DNA of 64,000 nucleotides from Microbispora sp. H11081 (GTDB taxonomy: Bacteria > Actinomycetota > Actinomycetes > Streptosporangiales > Streptosporangiaceae). This document shows positions 52,468 to 61,066 of this stretch, piece by piece. Every line of letters starts with the position of its first letter. Positions within the stretch are counted from its first letter, which is position 1. The notes beneath the pieces were generated by a model. The model was not told the origin of the DNA and made no database searches. It saw only the letters and a program-made list of their open reading frames with translations. The DNA lies in assembly GCF_012999535.1 (NCBI RefSeq), contig NZ_JABBWV010000005.1, positions 62,001 through 126,000 on the forward strand, read 5' to 3'. A program made the translations under genes and the position numbers.

Positions 52468-52941
52468 ACGACATTATGGCACTAGATCCGGAATTGCTTC
52501 CGCAATGGCAAATATTGCGCGATAAATATCACCATTCGGGACATATTCGCTGGTCAGAGGCAGTGCGTGGTGGCGAAATTGTACTCGCAAGTAGCTTAAT
52601 ATTGGACTATTTTCCCCATGTTGCGGTCACCGTCAATATTGTTTGCGGACTCACGTCAATATAGGCGCCCGCTTTTCGGTCCGTCCGGAAAGCGGGGTTA
52701 CCACCAGCCCGGGAGTCGTGACCGGCGGCGCGGGCGATCCCTGCGGCCGCCGGGGAGAGGGCACGACTGAACGTCTGGCGGAACCTGGTCGCCGCCCCGT
52801 TAACCGGTTGATCTGTTCGGCCGACTGACGAGCTGGATTCGGAAGGAGCGCACGTATGAGCCACCCCCCGGCGGGCCTGTCACCGGCGCCCTGCCGGCAG
52901 GCCGGTGCGTCGTGGTGCGGAGCGCGCGCTGGAACGGGCCC
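52468..52941. other. AT-rich intergenic region without a supported gene
   Basis: About 470 bases. The part 52470-52670 is strikingly AT-rich for this genome, with many TATT/AATATT stretches, and it includes an 81-codon plus-strand frame with weak coding character. An imperfect hairpin, CCCGCTTT...AAAGCGGG, lies at 52668-52696. I read the block as the promoter region of the glycan operon, possibly a nucleoid-protein target. Confidence 0.5.
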
Positions 52942-53280
52942 TCAGCGGGTCACCGGAACCCGGCCGGCCTCCGCCGTCCCCTGCCGTGTGTCCTGTCGCG
53001 TCTCCTGCCGTGTGTCCCCCGGCTGCCCGGGGCGCGGCACGCCGGGCGCCTGCTCCCGCTCGTCCCGCTGCTCCCGCGCGGGCCGGCCCTCGACCTGCCG
53101 GATCTCCTTCTCCAGGTCCTCCGCGGACGGCGCCTCGATCAGACGCGGCACGATGGCCTCCGACACCCGGGGAACGGCCCAGAAGCGTCCGGTGCGCTCG
53201 CCGTACCAGACCATCCAGCCGGGCACCCTGCCCGACAGCGCCCGCGCGGCGTTCCTGGCCGCGGTCATATCGTCCGCCAT
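52942..53280 (-). CDS. Small hypothetical protein
   Basis: 112 residues from ATG 53280 (GGGAGG upstream). The first ~60 residues are orderly: AARALSGRVPGWMVWYGERT, then GRFWAVPRVSEAIVPRLIEA, a pattern seen in small actinomycete proteins of unknown function. A short helix (SAEDLEKEIRQVEGR) follows, then a tail of RQETRQDTRQGT-type repeats, hydrophilic and probably disordered. Divergent from the DUF6879 gene. No reaction can be assigned. Confidence 0.65.
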   Translation of the reverse strand: MADDMTAARNAARALSGRVPGWMVWYGERTGRFWAVPRVSEAIVPRLIEAPSAEDLEKEIRQVEGRPAREQRDEREQAPGVPRPGQPGDTRQETRQDTRQGTAEAGRVPVTR

Positions 53281-53502
53281 GCCGATCCTCCCGTTCGCCC
53301 GACTACCGGGAACGGGCCCTCTACCCGTACGGGCACGAGTCAAGCAGCCTGCCGCCCGCACGCGCAGGGCGATCGGCGAGTGCGGCAACCTACGAGAAGA
53401 CCCCCAGGTCCCGGGCGGTGATGATGAGGGTTCACGAGCAGGCTGTCCAGGCTCGGCCATCCGGACCAGCGGACGGCCGGGCTCGTCCACGGAGGTCAAC
53501 CC

Positions 53503-54060
53503 ATGTCGAACGTTCCCCCGTTCGCGGAACTCATCGCCGCCACCGAGTTCTCCGCGATCCACCTTGAGATGCGGGACGTCTACACCCCCAAGGGCCCGGT
53601 GTACACCGACTGGAAGGCCGGGATCCCGATCGAGTACGACCGGCACGGCGACTGGGTCCGCCTCGTCGGCGAGACGGTCGGCCGCGGTGTGGACTGGCGG
53701 CGCGCCCGCATCATCTCCGAGCCGGTGACGGACTTCATCGTCTACGAGCACGAGACCACGACCATCGTCAACGTCCCCGCCGGCGAGAAGGTCCGCTGGC
53801 TGCCCCGCCGGCTGGCCAGCGACCTGTTCCTGCCCGGAAATGACTTCTGGGTGTTCGACAACCGCCTCGTCCGCTTCACCCACTTCCACGGCGACGGCAC
53901 GTACGGACCGCACGAGCTGAGCGACGACCCGGAGCTGGTGCGCAGGTGCGTCGAGGCGTTCGAGGCCGTGTGGGCGCGCGCCGTCGACCACGCCGACTAC
54001 GTGCCCGTCGTGAAGGAGGACGAGCCGGTCGCCTGTTCCAACCCGGCCGCCGCCGCCTGA
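53503..54060 (+). CDS. DUF6879 family protein
   Basis: 185 residues, ATG with CGGAGGTC upstream. The pattern AIHLEMRDVYTP, RARIISEPVTDFIVYEH, NVPAGEKVRWLPRR and GNDFWVFDNRLVRFTHFHG matches the actinomycete DUF6879 family. Members usually sit beside a Scr1-type helix-turn-helix gene; here none is adjacent. Role unknown. It ends before a bidirectional terminator shared with the PIG-L gene. Confidence 0.85.
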   Translation: MSNVPPFAELIAATEFSAIHLEMRDVYTPKGPVYTDWKAGIPIEYDRHGDWVRLVGETVGRGVDWRRARIISEPVTDFIVYEHETTTIVNVPAGEKVRWLPRRLASDLFLPGNDFWVFDNRLVRFTHFHGDGTYGPHELSDDPELVRRCVEAFEAVWARAVDHADYVPVVKEDEPVACSNPAAAA

Positions 54061-54069
54061 CTTCCGTGA

Positions 54070-54123
54070 CACGCGAACGGCCCCGGTGATGTCTCGGTGA
54101 TGTCTCCCGGGGCCGTTCGCGTG
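54070..54123. terminator. Bidirectional terminator
   Basis: A perfect 17-bp stem starting CACGCGAACGGCCCCGG pairs with 54107-54123. The loop holds a direct repeat (GGTGATGTCT twice). It separates the convergent DUF6879 and PIG-L genes. Confidence 0.85.
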
Positions 54124-54137
54124 CCCGGCCGGGGGGG

Positions 54138-54869
54138 TCAGATGCCGATGACCTCGAAGGCGATGGCGGGAACGCCGCCGAACCGCTCGCCGAACCTGCG
54201 CACCTTCTGCTCAAGGAAGCCGCGCGCGTCCGCCATCGGGTGGTCGGGCGGGAGGGCGGGCAGGTACGACCGGTGCGCCTCCAGCGCGGCGACGCCCTTC
54301 TCGAACGACGACGACACGTCGACCGCGTGCTTGGCGTACGGGGATCCGCCCACGGCGGCGAAGCGCACGCCGCCCCACGGTTCCAGCCCCCGCTCGGCCA
54401 GTTCGGGGAAGATCCAGCGGTTGCCCGCGTCGCCCGCGGCGTCGAGCAGCGCCCTGCCCACGTTGCGGTGGTCGGGCGAGTTCCAGTCGCCGCCGCGCCA
54501 CCGCTCGTGGAAGTTCAGGGTGACCACGATGTCGGGGCGCTGCTCGCGGATGGCGGCGGCGATGTCGCGGCGCAGCGGCAGGCCGTACTCGATGACGCCG
54601 TCCTGGTAGTCGAGGAACCGGATGTCGGTGACCCCCACGAGCGCGGCGGCCTCGATCTGCTCGGCCTCGCGCAGCCGGCCGGCCTCGGCGGGAGGCAGCG
54701 CGTCGATGCCCGCCTGGCCCCGCGACACCATCAGATAGGAGACCTGTTTGCCCGCGGCCGTCCAGGCGGCGACCGCCAGGGCGGGCCCGTACTCGAGGTC
54801 GTCGGGGTGGGCCACGACCGCCAGCGCGCGCTGCCAGTCGTCCGGCATGGGGGCGTACGGCTCAGCCAT
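54138..54869 (-). CDS. PIG-L family deacetylase
   Basis: 243 residues, ATG 54869. The zinc motif AHPDDLEYGPALAV is at residues ~20-33, and the third ligand region lies in the conserved SPDHRNVGRALLDAAGDAG. Family members remove N-acetyl groups from GlcNAc-type sugars (MshB, GlcNAc-PI deacetylase) or tailor natural products. It is the last gene of the WDEL-peptide operon, 39 bases after the MFS gene; a tailoring role on the product, or a coincidental position, are both possible. Confidence 0.88.
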   Translation of the reverse strand: MAEPYAPMPDDWQRALAVVAHPDDLEYGPALAVAAWTAAGKQVSYLMVSRGQAGIDALPPAEAGRLREAEQIEAAALVGVTDIRFLDYQDGVIEYGLPLRRDIAAAIREQRPDIVVTLNFHERWRGGDWNSPDHRNVGRALLDAAGDAGNRWIFPELAERGLEPWGGVRFAAVGGSPYAKHAVDVSSSFEKGVAALEAHRSYLPALPPDHPMADARGFLEQKVRRFGERFGGVPAIAFEVIGI

Positions 54870-54908
54870 CGTTCACCTGCGTCTCGTCGGGGGTCGTGGG
54901 GAAGGCGC

Positions 54909-56204
54909 TCAGGAGACGGCGAAGCGCGGGCGGGTGCGCTCTGCCCACCGGACGGCCGGGCCGCTCAGGGCGAGTCCGACGGCGAACACCACGGCGAGCA
55001 TCGCCCAGCCGCCGAGGCCGAACCGCTCCGGCAGCAGCGTCACCAGCGTCGGGCCGGCGATCGCGGCCAGCGCGTCCCCCGAGGAGAACATCCCGCCGTA
55101 CTGCCCCTGCGCGTTGTCGGGCGCGAGTTCGTAGCGCAGGCCCCAGCGCGCGCCCTCGCCCCAGATCTCGCCCATCGTGAAGACCGCCATCGCCACCACC
55201 ATGATCAGCGTGGCGACCAGCGGAGACACTCCGGAGGCCAGGCCCGTGACGACGCACGCGATGGCGAGGCTGAGGAACGTCAGCCGCTGCAGGCGCGCGG
55301 CCCCGCGCACGGTGTCGGCGTCGCGGGCCGCCCTGACCTGCAGGAGCACGACCATGACGGTGTTGATGGCCATGAGCCAGGCGGCCAGCGCACGCGGCGC
55401 CTCCGTCTGCGTGACCAGCCAGATCGGCAGGCCGACCGCGGCGACCGTCGGCCCGAGCCTCGCGATGCCCGCCACCTGGGCGACCGCCAGGTAGGGCCAG
55501 TCGCGCAGGGCGAGCCAGCCGCCGCCATCGGCCTTCCTGCCCGCCTCGCGGGTGCCGGGCACCCGGGGCAGCCGCAGATAGAGGACCACGGCCAGGACCA
55601 TGGCGGCCGCGTTGCCCAGCATCAGCGACAGGTACGCCTCGTGCGTGTCGATGGCGATGACGACGCCCGCCCCCAGCACGCCCAGCGTGAACCCCGCGTT
55701 GAACACCGAGCGCAGGTACGCCGAGAGTTTGACCCTGCCCTCACGGCCCATCAGGCCGGAGATCAGCGCCCCTCTCGCCACCTGGCCGCCGCCGTCGGCC
55801 ACGCCGAGCAGGCCGACCGCGAGCAGGTAGGCGGGGAACGACGAGACGAGCGTCACCGCGCACAGCGCCAGGGCCTTGGCCAGCACCAGGGCGATCGTGA
55901 CCTCGCGCGGCCCGAACCGGTCGGCCAGCCAGCCGAGCGGCACGTTCAGCGGCAGGCTGATCAGGCCGACGAGAGACAGGCCTAGGCCCACCTGCGCGGA
56001 CGACAGCCCGACCTCGCGGATGAAGTAGACCGCCGACCCCGAGAGGTAGAGGCCGTTCCCGATGCTCGACACGGCCGAGCACAGCACGAGCATACGGCCC
56101 GGTCCCGGCGGCGGGAGCATCCGCGTGATCAGGCGCTTCAGGGACGACGGCGGGCCGTCGGCCGTCTCCTGTCCTGTCTGCTCGTTCTGCTCGGTGACAG
56201 TCAA
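54909..56204 (-). CDS. MFS transporter
   Basis: 431 residues. Start TTG 56204 is chosen because GGGAGAGG lies just upstream. Twelve membrane helices; the loop between helices 2 and 3 reads GWLADRFGPREVTIALVLAK, the MFS signature (G-x3-D-R-x-G-x-R). Probably a proton-driven exporter. It lies 11 bases after the GNAT gene and would export the peptide-derived product of this operon. Confidence 0.9.
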   Translation of the reverse strand: MTVTEQNEQTGQETADGPPSSLKRLITRMLPPPGPGRMLVLCSAVSSIGNGLYLSGSAVYFIREVGLSSAQVGLGLSLVGLISLPLNVPLGWLADRFGPREVTIALVLAKALALCAVTLVSSFPAYLLAVGLLGVADGGGQVARGALISGLMGREGRVKLSAYLRSVFNAGFTLGVLGAGVVIAIDTHEAYLSLMLGNAAAMVLAVVLYLRLPRVPGTREAGRKADGGGWLALRDWPYLAVAQVAGIARLGPTVAAVGLPIWLVTQTEAPRALAAWLMAINTVMVVLLQVRAARDADTVRGAARLQRLTFLSLAIACVVTGLASGVSPLVATLIMVVAMAVFTMGEIWGEGARWGLRYELAPDNAQGQYGGMFSSGDALAAIAGPTLVTLLPERFGLGGWAMLAVVFAVGLALSGPAVRWAERTRPRFAVS

Positions 56205-56214
56205 GGCCTCTCCC

Positions 56215-57321
56215 TCACTCGTTCACCTGAACGGCCGCGTACAACGTGGTGGTCGTGCAACCGCGCGACCGTTTCGCGGCGATGGTCCCGATGCCGTACC
56301 CGATGGTCCGCACCCCGACGGCGGGGGCGAGCTCGGCCGGCCGGTAGAACATGGTGGCGAAGTAGACGAACGATGCGGCGGGATCGTCGTAGTCGGCGCC
56401 GTTCATCAGCACGGTCCACGCGTCGCCGTCGCGGATGAACGTGCTGAACGCGAGCGTTCTGCCGTCCTTGCGCGCCTCGATGACCAGCAGGTCGTCGCCG
56501 AAGTGGTCGCGCAGGTAGCGCAGCGAGCCCGCCTCGCGCTCCGGGTCGGCCACGCCGCCGTACTTGGCGACGAGGTTGCACCGCAGGCGCACCAGGTCGG
56601 GTTCTTCGTCCCGCACCCCGCGCTCGCGGATCTCGATGCCGCGCTCACGGATCTCCCTGGTCTCGCGCCGCGCGGCCGTACGCCGGTTGCGCGACAGGGT
56701 GGCGAGGTAACCGTCGAAGTCGGTCCAGGTCACCCGCATGTCACAGCGCTCGGCCATCGGCACGAGGCAGGCGCCGTGCGACTGCAGGGCGGCCAGATAC
56801 TCGGGGCGGTCGGAACGCAGATAGAGATGGACGACGCTGCGGATGCCCTGCTCGCGGGTCCAGCGCGTGAGCGCGCCCACGAACTCCTCGGCGGTGAACC
56901 GGTCGCGGGCGTCGCGGCCCGCCGGCACCGTCTCGTAGTTGGGGAACATGACCACGCAGGCGGGGAAGACGTGTTCGGGGTCGACGCCCTTCCACGGATG
57001 CGGGCCCTCGGTGGCGATCTCCACGCCCGGGCCCGCCGACGCCCCGCTGAGCACGGCGTACGGGTCGAAGCGCGGATGCCCGGTGGGGGCGTCCTGGACG
57101 CCGCCGCACAGGCCCATCGTCAGCGTGCCGTCGGGGTCGTACAGGCCGAACGTCCGCAGGCCCCCGGGGACGCGGCCCTCGGCGAGGTTGATCCACCGCT
57201 TGCTCAGCGTCGCGGGCGCCGTCCCTGCCCGCTCGTCCCAGTCGTCCGGCAGCCCGCCGGACACGAGGAACCGCAGCCCGCTTGCCGCGTCCGGCGTCAC
57301 AGTGGTGCTGGCGTTCCTCAC
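56215..57321 (-). CDS. GNAT/FemAB-like acyltransferase
   Basis: 368 residues from GTG 57321, preferred over GTG 57363 because GGGGAG lies six bases upstream. An N-terminal half of unknown fold is followed by a GNAT-type region with LSRNRRTAARRETREIRERG and a C-terminal GYGIGTIAAKRSRGCTTTTLY, as in BioF2-like or peptidogalycan-biosynthesis acyltransferases. FemAB relatives add amino acids from aminoacyl-tRNA; others acetylate. Substrate not known. It lies 48-90 bases after the FAD monooxygenase gene. Confidence 0.72.
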   Translation of the reverse strand: MRNASTTVTPDAASGLRFLVSGGLPDDWDERAGTAPATLSKRWINLAEGRVPGGLRTFGLYDPDGTLTMGLCGGVQDAPTGHPRFDPYAVLSGASAGPGVEIATEGPHPWKGVDPEHVFPACVVMFPNYETVPAGRDARDRFTAEEFVGALTRWTREQGIRSVVHLYLRSDRPEYLAALQSHGACLVPMAERCDMRVTWTDFDGYLATLSRNRRTAARRETREIRERGIEIRERGVRDEEPDLVRLRCNLVAKYGGVADPEREAGSLRYLRDHFGDDLLVIEARKDGRTLAFSTFIRDGDAWTVLMNGADYDDPAASFVYFATMFYRPAELAPAVGVRTIGYGIGTIAAKRSRGCTTTTLYAAVQVNE

Positions 57322-57411
57322 CGAATCTCCCCGGCCCACGTCGTGTGTGGTGATTCTCTTCACTGTCCCGCCGCCGTCCCCGCGCGGACATCTTCCAGAT
57401 TGCGCGGCCGT

Positions 57412-59145
57412 TCAGGCGGCGTGCCCGCGCGGCTCGGCCGCCGCGACGCGGGCGATCTCCTCGGCGTCGGCGAAAGCGACCATGTCGATCCGCCCGGCCA
57501 CGAGCAGGGTGTTGATCTCGTCGCGGGGCAGCCGCCGCGGTGACAGCAGCAGGACCGGCAGGCCCGTCTCGTACCGCAGGCGGTCGGCCAACCGGGTGCG
57601 CTCGACCCGGCCCGCGCCCTCCTGGGCTGGCACGGCGAGGAAGTCGAACCTGGGCGGTACACCTCCTGCGCGGCGCGGGAAGCCGGAGACGAGCAGCCCG
57701 ACGGCGGACGCGCCCGTCGCCCTCAGCCGGCCCGCCACCGCGCTGGGGTCGGCGTGCCTGCCCTCCTCGACGAGCACGACGGACGACGCCCGGTGGCCGA
57801 GCGTCTCCTCCGGCCCGGCGACCTGGCAGCGGTCGTCGCCGCGCGAGGTCGGGAAGAGCAGCGTGCCCGCGTGGCCGTCGAAGTGGACCATGCGACCGGT
57901 GAGGCGGGCATGGCCGATCGTGATCGGCAACTCGGCCGGCTCGGCCGTCGTGGGCCCTCCGGCCAGGACCTCCACGGCCCTGCCGACGAACTCGGGGTCG
58001 CGCTCGCGTAGCCGCTCGAAGGTGTTGGCCTCCCTGCGGCTGCGCAACGCGAACACGGTCTGGTGCCCGCGCAGGCGCTCGCGGCGGCTGAGCGTCTCGA
58101 ACCACCGCTGGCTGTCGTGCGCCTCCTGCTGGGTCCGCCGCAGCACGGGCCTGCGCGTCGCGGCGTACTCCGCGAGGCCCTCGGCGACGGACGGCCGCTC
58201 GGCGAGCGAGCGCGCGAGACAGAGCGCGTCGTCGATGGCGAGGGCGGTGCCCGACCCGATCGAGAAGTGCACGGTGTGCGCCGCGTCGCCGATCAGCACG
58301 ATGTGCTTGCCGGCGTCGTCTCTCCCCGCGGCGTCGTGCACCGTGTGGTGCACCGTGTCGTGCACAGTGTGGTGCCATCGCTCGTTGGAGATCGTCGGGA
58401 AGGCCCGCCATCCCGTGGTCTGGGCGCGCAGGGGCGCGCCGCCGAGTTCGTCGGCGAAGATCTCCGCGAGCGCCCGCTCCACCTCGGGGATCGGCCGGTC
58501 GAGCAGGCCCTGACGGGCGAGCGTCCCGGGATCGGCCTCCACGATGAACGTGCTCTCCCCGTCCGCGTGGGGATAGGAGTGCACGATCAGCAGCCCGCCG
58601 TCCACCGGGCGCAGCACGAAGGTCGGCTCCAGCACGGCCGGCGTGCTCATCCACAGGAACCGGGTGCGACCCGTGGTGGTCCTGGTGCCGAACTCCTTCT
58701 CGTACGGCGCGCGCATCCGGCTGTTCGCGCCGTCGGCGGCGACGAGGAGATCGTGGCCCGCCGGCGGGGTGGTGAGAGTCCGCTCGACGAAGCGCACGTT
58801 GGGCAGCGCGCGCACCAGGGAACGCAGATGCGCGCGGAACGCCCGCCTGCTCAGCCCGAACATGCCGTACGCGCCCGACCAGATGCGCTCTCCTCCCGCG
58901 ACGGTGAGCGTGCGGTCCCAGGTCGCCATGGCCGAGCGCGGCAGGTCGAACGCCCCGGGGTGCGACGCGCCGACCCGCTCGGCGAACTCCCAGGACATCA
59001 CGATGCCCGCGCCGGGTGAGCGGTCCTCACGGTCGTACAGGTCGATCGCCACGTCGGGACGCAGGCGCGACAGTTCCAGCGTGAAGAAGGCGCCGGCGGC
59101 CCCCGCCCCGGCGACGGCCACCCGGTCGAGCGCCCGGGCGCTCAT
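57412..59145 (-). CDS. FAD-dependent monooxygenase with degenerate C-terminal domain
   Basis: 577 residues from ATG 59145 (ATGA overlap with the globin stop). FAD-binding start VAVAGAGAAGAFFTLELSRL, an aromatic-hydroxylase middle (FLWMSTPAVLEPTFVLRPVD) and the GD motif HIVLIGDAAHTVHFSIGSG. Residues ~390-577 do not belong to the hydroxylase core; DEINTLLVAGRIDMVAFADA resembles the end of an old-yellow-enzyme barrel, as in SdgC-type fusions, but the domain is incomplete. An odd His-rich insert (WHHTVHDTVHHTVHD) sits near residue 260. Likely hydroxylates an aromatic ring; with a Trp-rich peptide in the operon, peptidyl Trp is a candidate. Confidence 0.83.
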   Translation of the reverse strand: MSARALDRVAVAGAGAAGAFFTLELSRLRPDVAIDLYDREDRSPGAGIVMSWEFAERVGASHPGAFDLPRSAMATWDRTLTVAGGERIWSGAYGMFGLSRRAFRAHLRSLVRALPNVRFVERTLTTPPAGHDLLVAADGANSRMRAPYEKEFGTRTTTGRTRFLWMSTPAVLEPTFVLRPVDGGLLIVHSYPHADGESTFIVEADPGTLARQGLLDRPIPEVERALAEIFADELGGAPLRAQTTGWRAFPTISNERWHHTVHDTVHHTVHDAAGRDDAGKHIVLIGDAAHTVHFSIGSGTALAIDDALCLARSLAERPSVAEGLAEYAATRRPVLRRTQQEAHDSQRWFETLSRRERLRGHQTVFALRSRREANTFERLRERDPEFVGRAVEVLAGGPTTAEPAELPITIGHARLTGRMVHFDGHAGTLLFPTSRGDDRCQVAGPEETLGHRASSVVLVEEGRHADPSAVAGRLRATGASAVGLLVSGFPRRAGGVPPRFDFLAVPAQEGAGRVERTRLADRLRYETGLPVLLLSPRRLPRDEINTLLVAGRIDMVAFADAEEIARVAAAEPRGHAA

Positions 59146-59678
59146 CGCGGCGTCCCGTCCCAGTGGAAGCGGACGCCCCTGGCGATCGCGGCGCCCCGCG
59201 ACACCGCCATCATCTCGCCGCTGGCGATCTTCATGATGGTCATGAACTCGGTGAAGTAGGGCTCGGGGGCCGACAGCAGCGTGCCGGCCTCCTTCATCAG
59301 CGCCAGCCAGCGCAGCCGCTGCTCCCGGGTGATGAGGAAGTGGCTGTGCGCCTGGTGCATGCGGGGGTCCCAGGCGGCGGTGAGGTCGTTCCTGCCGTAG
59401 ATCTGGATGTAGTGGGCGGCCAGGCGCTCGGCGTGCCGGTCCCAGTCGTGTACCGCGAAGAGCGGGAGCAGCACCTCGTCCCGCGAGACGAGCGCGTAGA
59501 ACCGGGAGGCGAGCGCCCGGAAGAACGCCTCGCCGCCGATGCCGGTGTAGAAATCGGCGACCTTCTTGTCGACGTCGGCGGGCGTCATCTGCTCGGCGGG
59601 CTTGACGCCCTCGTCCGCCACGAGCAGCACCTTGCCGTCGTGGGCCGGCGCGGTCGCGGGGGGCGCCGTGGTGGGCAT
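59142..59678 (-). CDS. Group 2 truncated haemoglobin
   Basis: 178 residues from ATG 59678 (AGGAG upstream). A ~40-residue tail precedes the globin, which begins near FYTGIGGEAFFRALASRFYA and includes the heme-pocket helix region HDWDRHAERLAAHYIQIYG. The proximal His is probably His111 in MHQAHSHFLIT (the family form is RMRHxxF). Truncated globins bind O2 or NO or act as redox partners. Here it is translationally coupled to an FAD monooxygenase next to a short peptide gene, so oxygen or electron supply for a tailoring reaction is inferred. Confidence 0.88.
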   Translation of the reverse strand: MPTTAPPATAPAHDGKVLLVADEGVKPAEQMTPADVDKKVADFYTGIGGEAFFRALASRFYALVSRDEVLLPLFAVHDWDRHAERLAAHYIQIYGRNDLTAAWDPRMHQAHSHFLITREQRLRWLALMKEAGTLLSAPEPYFTEFMTIMKIASGEMMAVSRGAAIARGVRFHWDGTPR

Positions 59679-59936
59679 GGTCGTTCTCCTGTCGGTGGTC
59701 GTGGGCGCGGCCGTCGCGGAGACCGCGCCCTGGGAGGGGTGTCGGTCGATCCCGGGCGGATCGAGAACGGTGGGGAAGGGGTGAGAGACGGGTGCCCGCA
59801 GGTCCGCGACGTGCGGGCGCCTGTCGTCTGCCGGGAATGGCGGAGGTCCGTCCGCCGTGCCGTGGCGCTCCCGGGACGGCTCAGATGCGTCTCCTCTCCT
59901 CTCGGTGCTCGCCGGCCGCCCGGCGCCAGGCGGGGG

Positions 59937-60077
59937 TCAGCGGGGGACCGCGGCGCCCAGCTCGTCCCAGACCTTGAGCTCGTCCCAGACGAGCTGGTCC
60001 CAGACCTCCAGCTCGTCCCACACCTCCAGCTCGTCCCAGACGGGAGCGGGGGCGGGGGCGGTGATCAGGTTGGTCAT
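59937..60077 (-). CDS. 46-residue peptide of five VWD[E/Q]L repeats; candidate RiPP precursor
   Basis: ATG 60077 follows AAAGGGAAAAGAA. The protein is MTNLITAPAPAP, then five units (VWDELE, VWDELE, VWDQL, VWDELK, VWDEL), then GAAVPR. Trp falls at 14, 20, 26, 31 and 37, and spacing is 6, 6, 5, 6. The short leader, repeated core and position at the head of a tailoring operon (258 bases before the globin) are typical of RiPP precursors, yet no known class is recognised: there are no Cys/Ser/Thr-rich core, no YcaO, LanC, rSAM or ATP-grasp gene. The repeat could equally be an acidic amphipathic binding peptide. Underlying DNA repeats are not exact, so codon divergence suggests selection on the amino acids. 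Confidence 0.75.
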   Translation of the reverse strand: MTNLITAPAPAPVWDELEVWDELEVWDQLVWDELKVWDELGAAVPR

Positions 60078-60672
60078 TTCTTTTCCCTTTCTGGATCGGG
60101 ACGTTGTCCGTACCAGAACTGTGCGGCATCGGCGGAGGCGGGACCAGGCGATGGGAAGACAGCAAGTTGCCCCGCCATTACCGCTTCCTGCCACAGTCAG
60201 TGCTTTGCGGCAGCACCGGACCACGGCCCTTTGGGGCCACTAAATGACACCAAACAAGAAAGAGGTTGCATGGCATGTATTATTCGTGAAATGGTCGGTT
60301 AGCGTCGCTTATGCGCAACGCTCGCACATTTGAAGCGCTCCAGTTTCCGCCATGGGAGAACCGGCGACCCGGGCCCCACCGGACCGCCACGCCCGCTCCG
60401 CCCAGGCGTCGCGGGACCGGCACCGAGCCGAGAACCCCTGCGAGACCGGGATTTACCGCTGATCCCGTACCGATCCGGAAGGTCCCGGACACCTCACCAG
60501 AGATCGCCGCGAAACCCCACATCTTTACGTATTTGCCACATTCTGGTGTGCAGGTGGGGTTGGCGGACGGACTCGCATACCATCGACCGTCGCGCATTAC
60601 CGGGAGCTGACACTTCGCCGGGTAGCGTCGTCCAAGACAGTACGCCCGAAAAATATGGATGAAGGCGCGTAT
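60078..60672. other. Intergenic region, no supported gene
   Basis: About 595 bases holding the presumed promoters of the divergent peptide operon and the STAS gene. The part 60180-60300 is AT-richer. A ten-codon frame (ATG at 60270, product MACIIREMVG) has AGAGG upstream but is too short to judge. Longer frames here lack coding character. Confidence 0.5.
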
Positions 60673-61053
60673 ATGACAACGCAGCAGCTCGAGATTACTG
60701 TGAGCGATCACCAGCCGGCCGTCGTGGTCGCGCTGAGCGGTGAACTCGACATCGCCAGCGGGGACACGCTCCGCAAGGCGGTCGGGACTCTTGTCCGCCA
60801 GGGTCGCACCACGATCGTGGTGGATGCGTCCGATCTGCGGTTCTGCGACTCCAGCGGCCTGGAAGCGCTGCTGGATGCCCGGGACGACATCCAGAAGGCC
60901 GCCGGTTCCATGCGGCTCACCGGGGTTCACGGCATCTTGAAGATCGTCCTTCAGGCGACCCGGCTGCGCGACACGTTCGTCATCGACGGCACCCCCGTCG
61001 AGGCAGTCGCGGCCATGGTGGTGACGGCTTCGCGCGACGTCTCCATGGTCTGA
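60673..61053 (+). CDS. STAS domain anti-sigma factor antagonist
   Basis: 126 residues from ATG 60673 (GAAGG upstream; an in-frame ATG at 60655 is less likely). Single STAS domain with the phospho-acceptor motif DLRFCDSSGLEALLDARDD. The strand pattern (VVVALSGELDIASGDTL at the start) is canonical for SpoIIAA/RsbV. It stands alone before a strong terminator. One of three STAS genes in the window. Confidence 0.93.
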   Translation: MTTQQLEITVSDHQPAVVVALSGELDIASGDTLRKAVGTLVRQGRTTIVVDASDLRFCDSSGLEALLDARDDIQKAAGSMRLTGVHGILKIVLQATRLRDTFVIDGTPVEAVAAMVVTASRDVSMV

Positions 61054-61066
61054 CCGTTTGACCGAC

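Noticed and set aside
52419-52664. 81-codon plus-strand frame in the AT-rich region
   Set aside because: No ribosome site, non-typical codon use and location inside a probable promoter region; kept as intergenic.
60270-60302. Ten-codon frame MACIIREMVG with AGAGG upstream
   Set aside because: Too short to support; could occur by chance in this AT-richer stretch.
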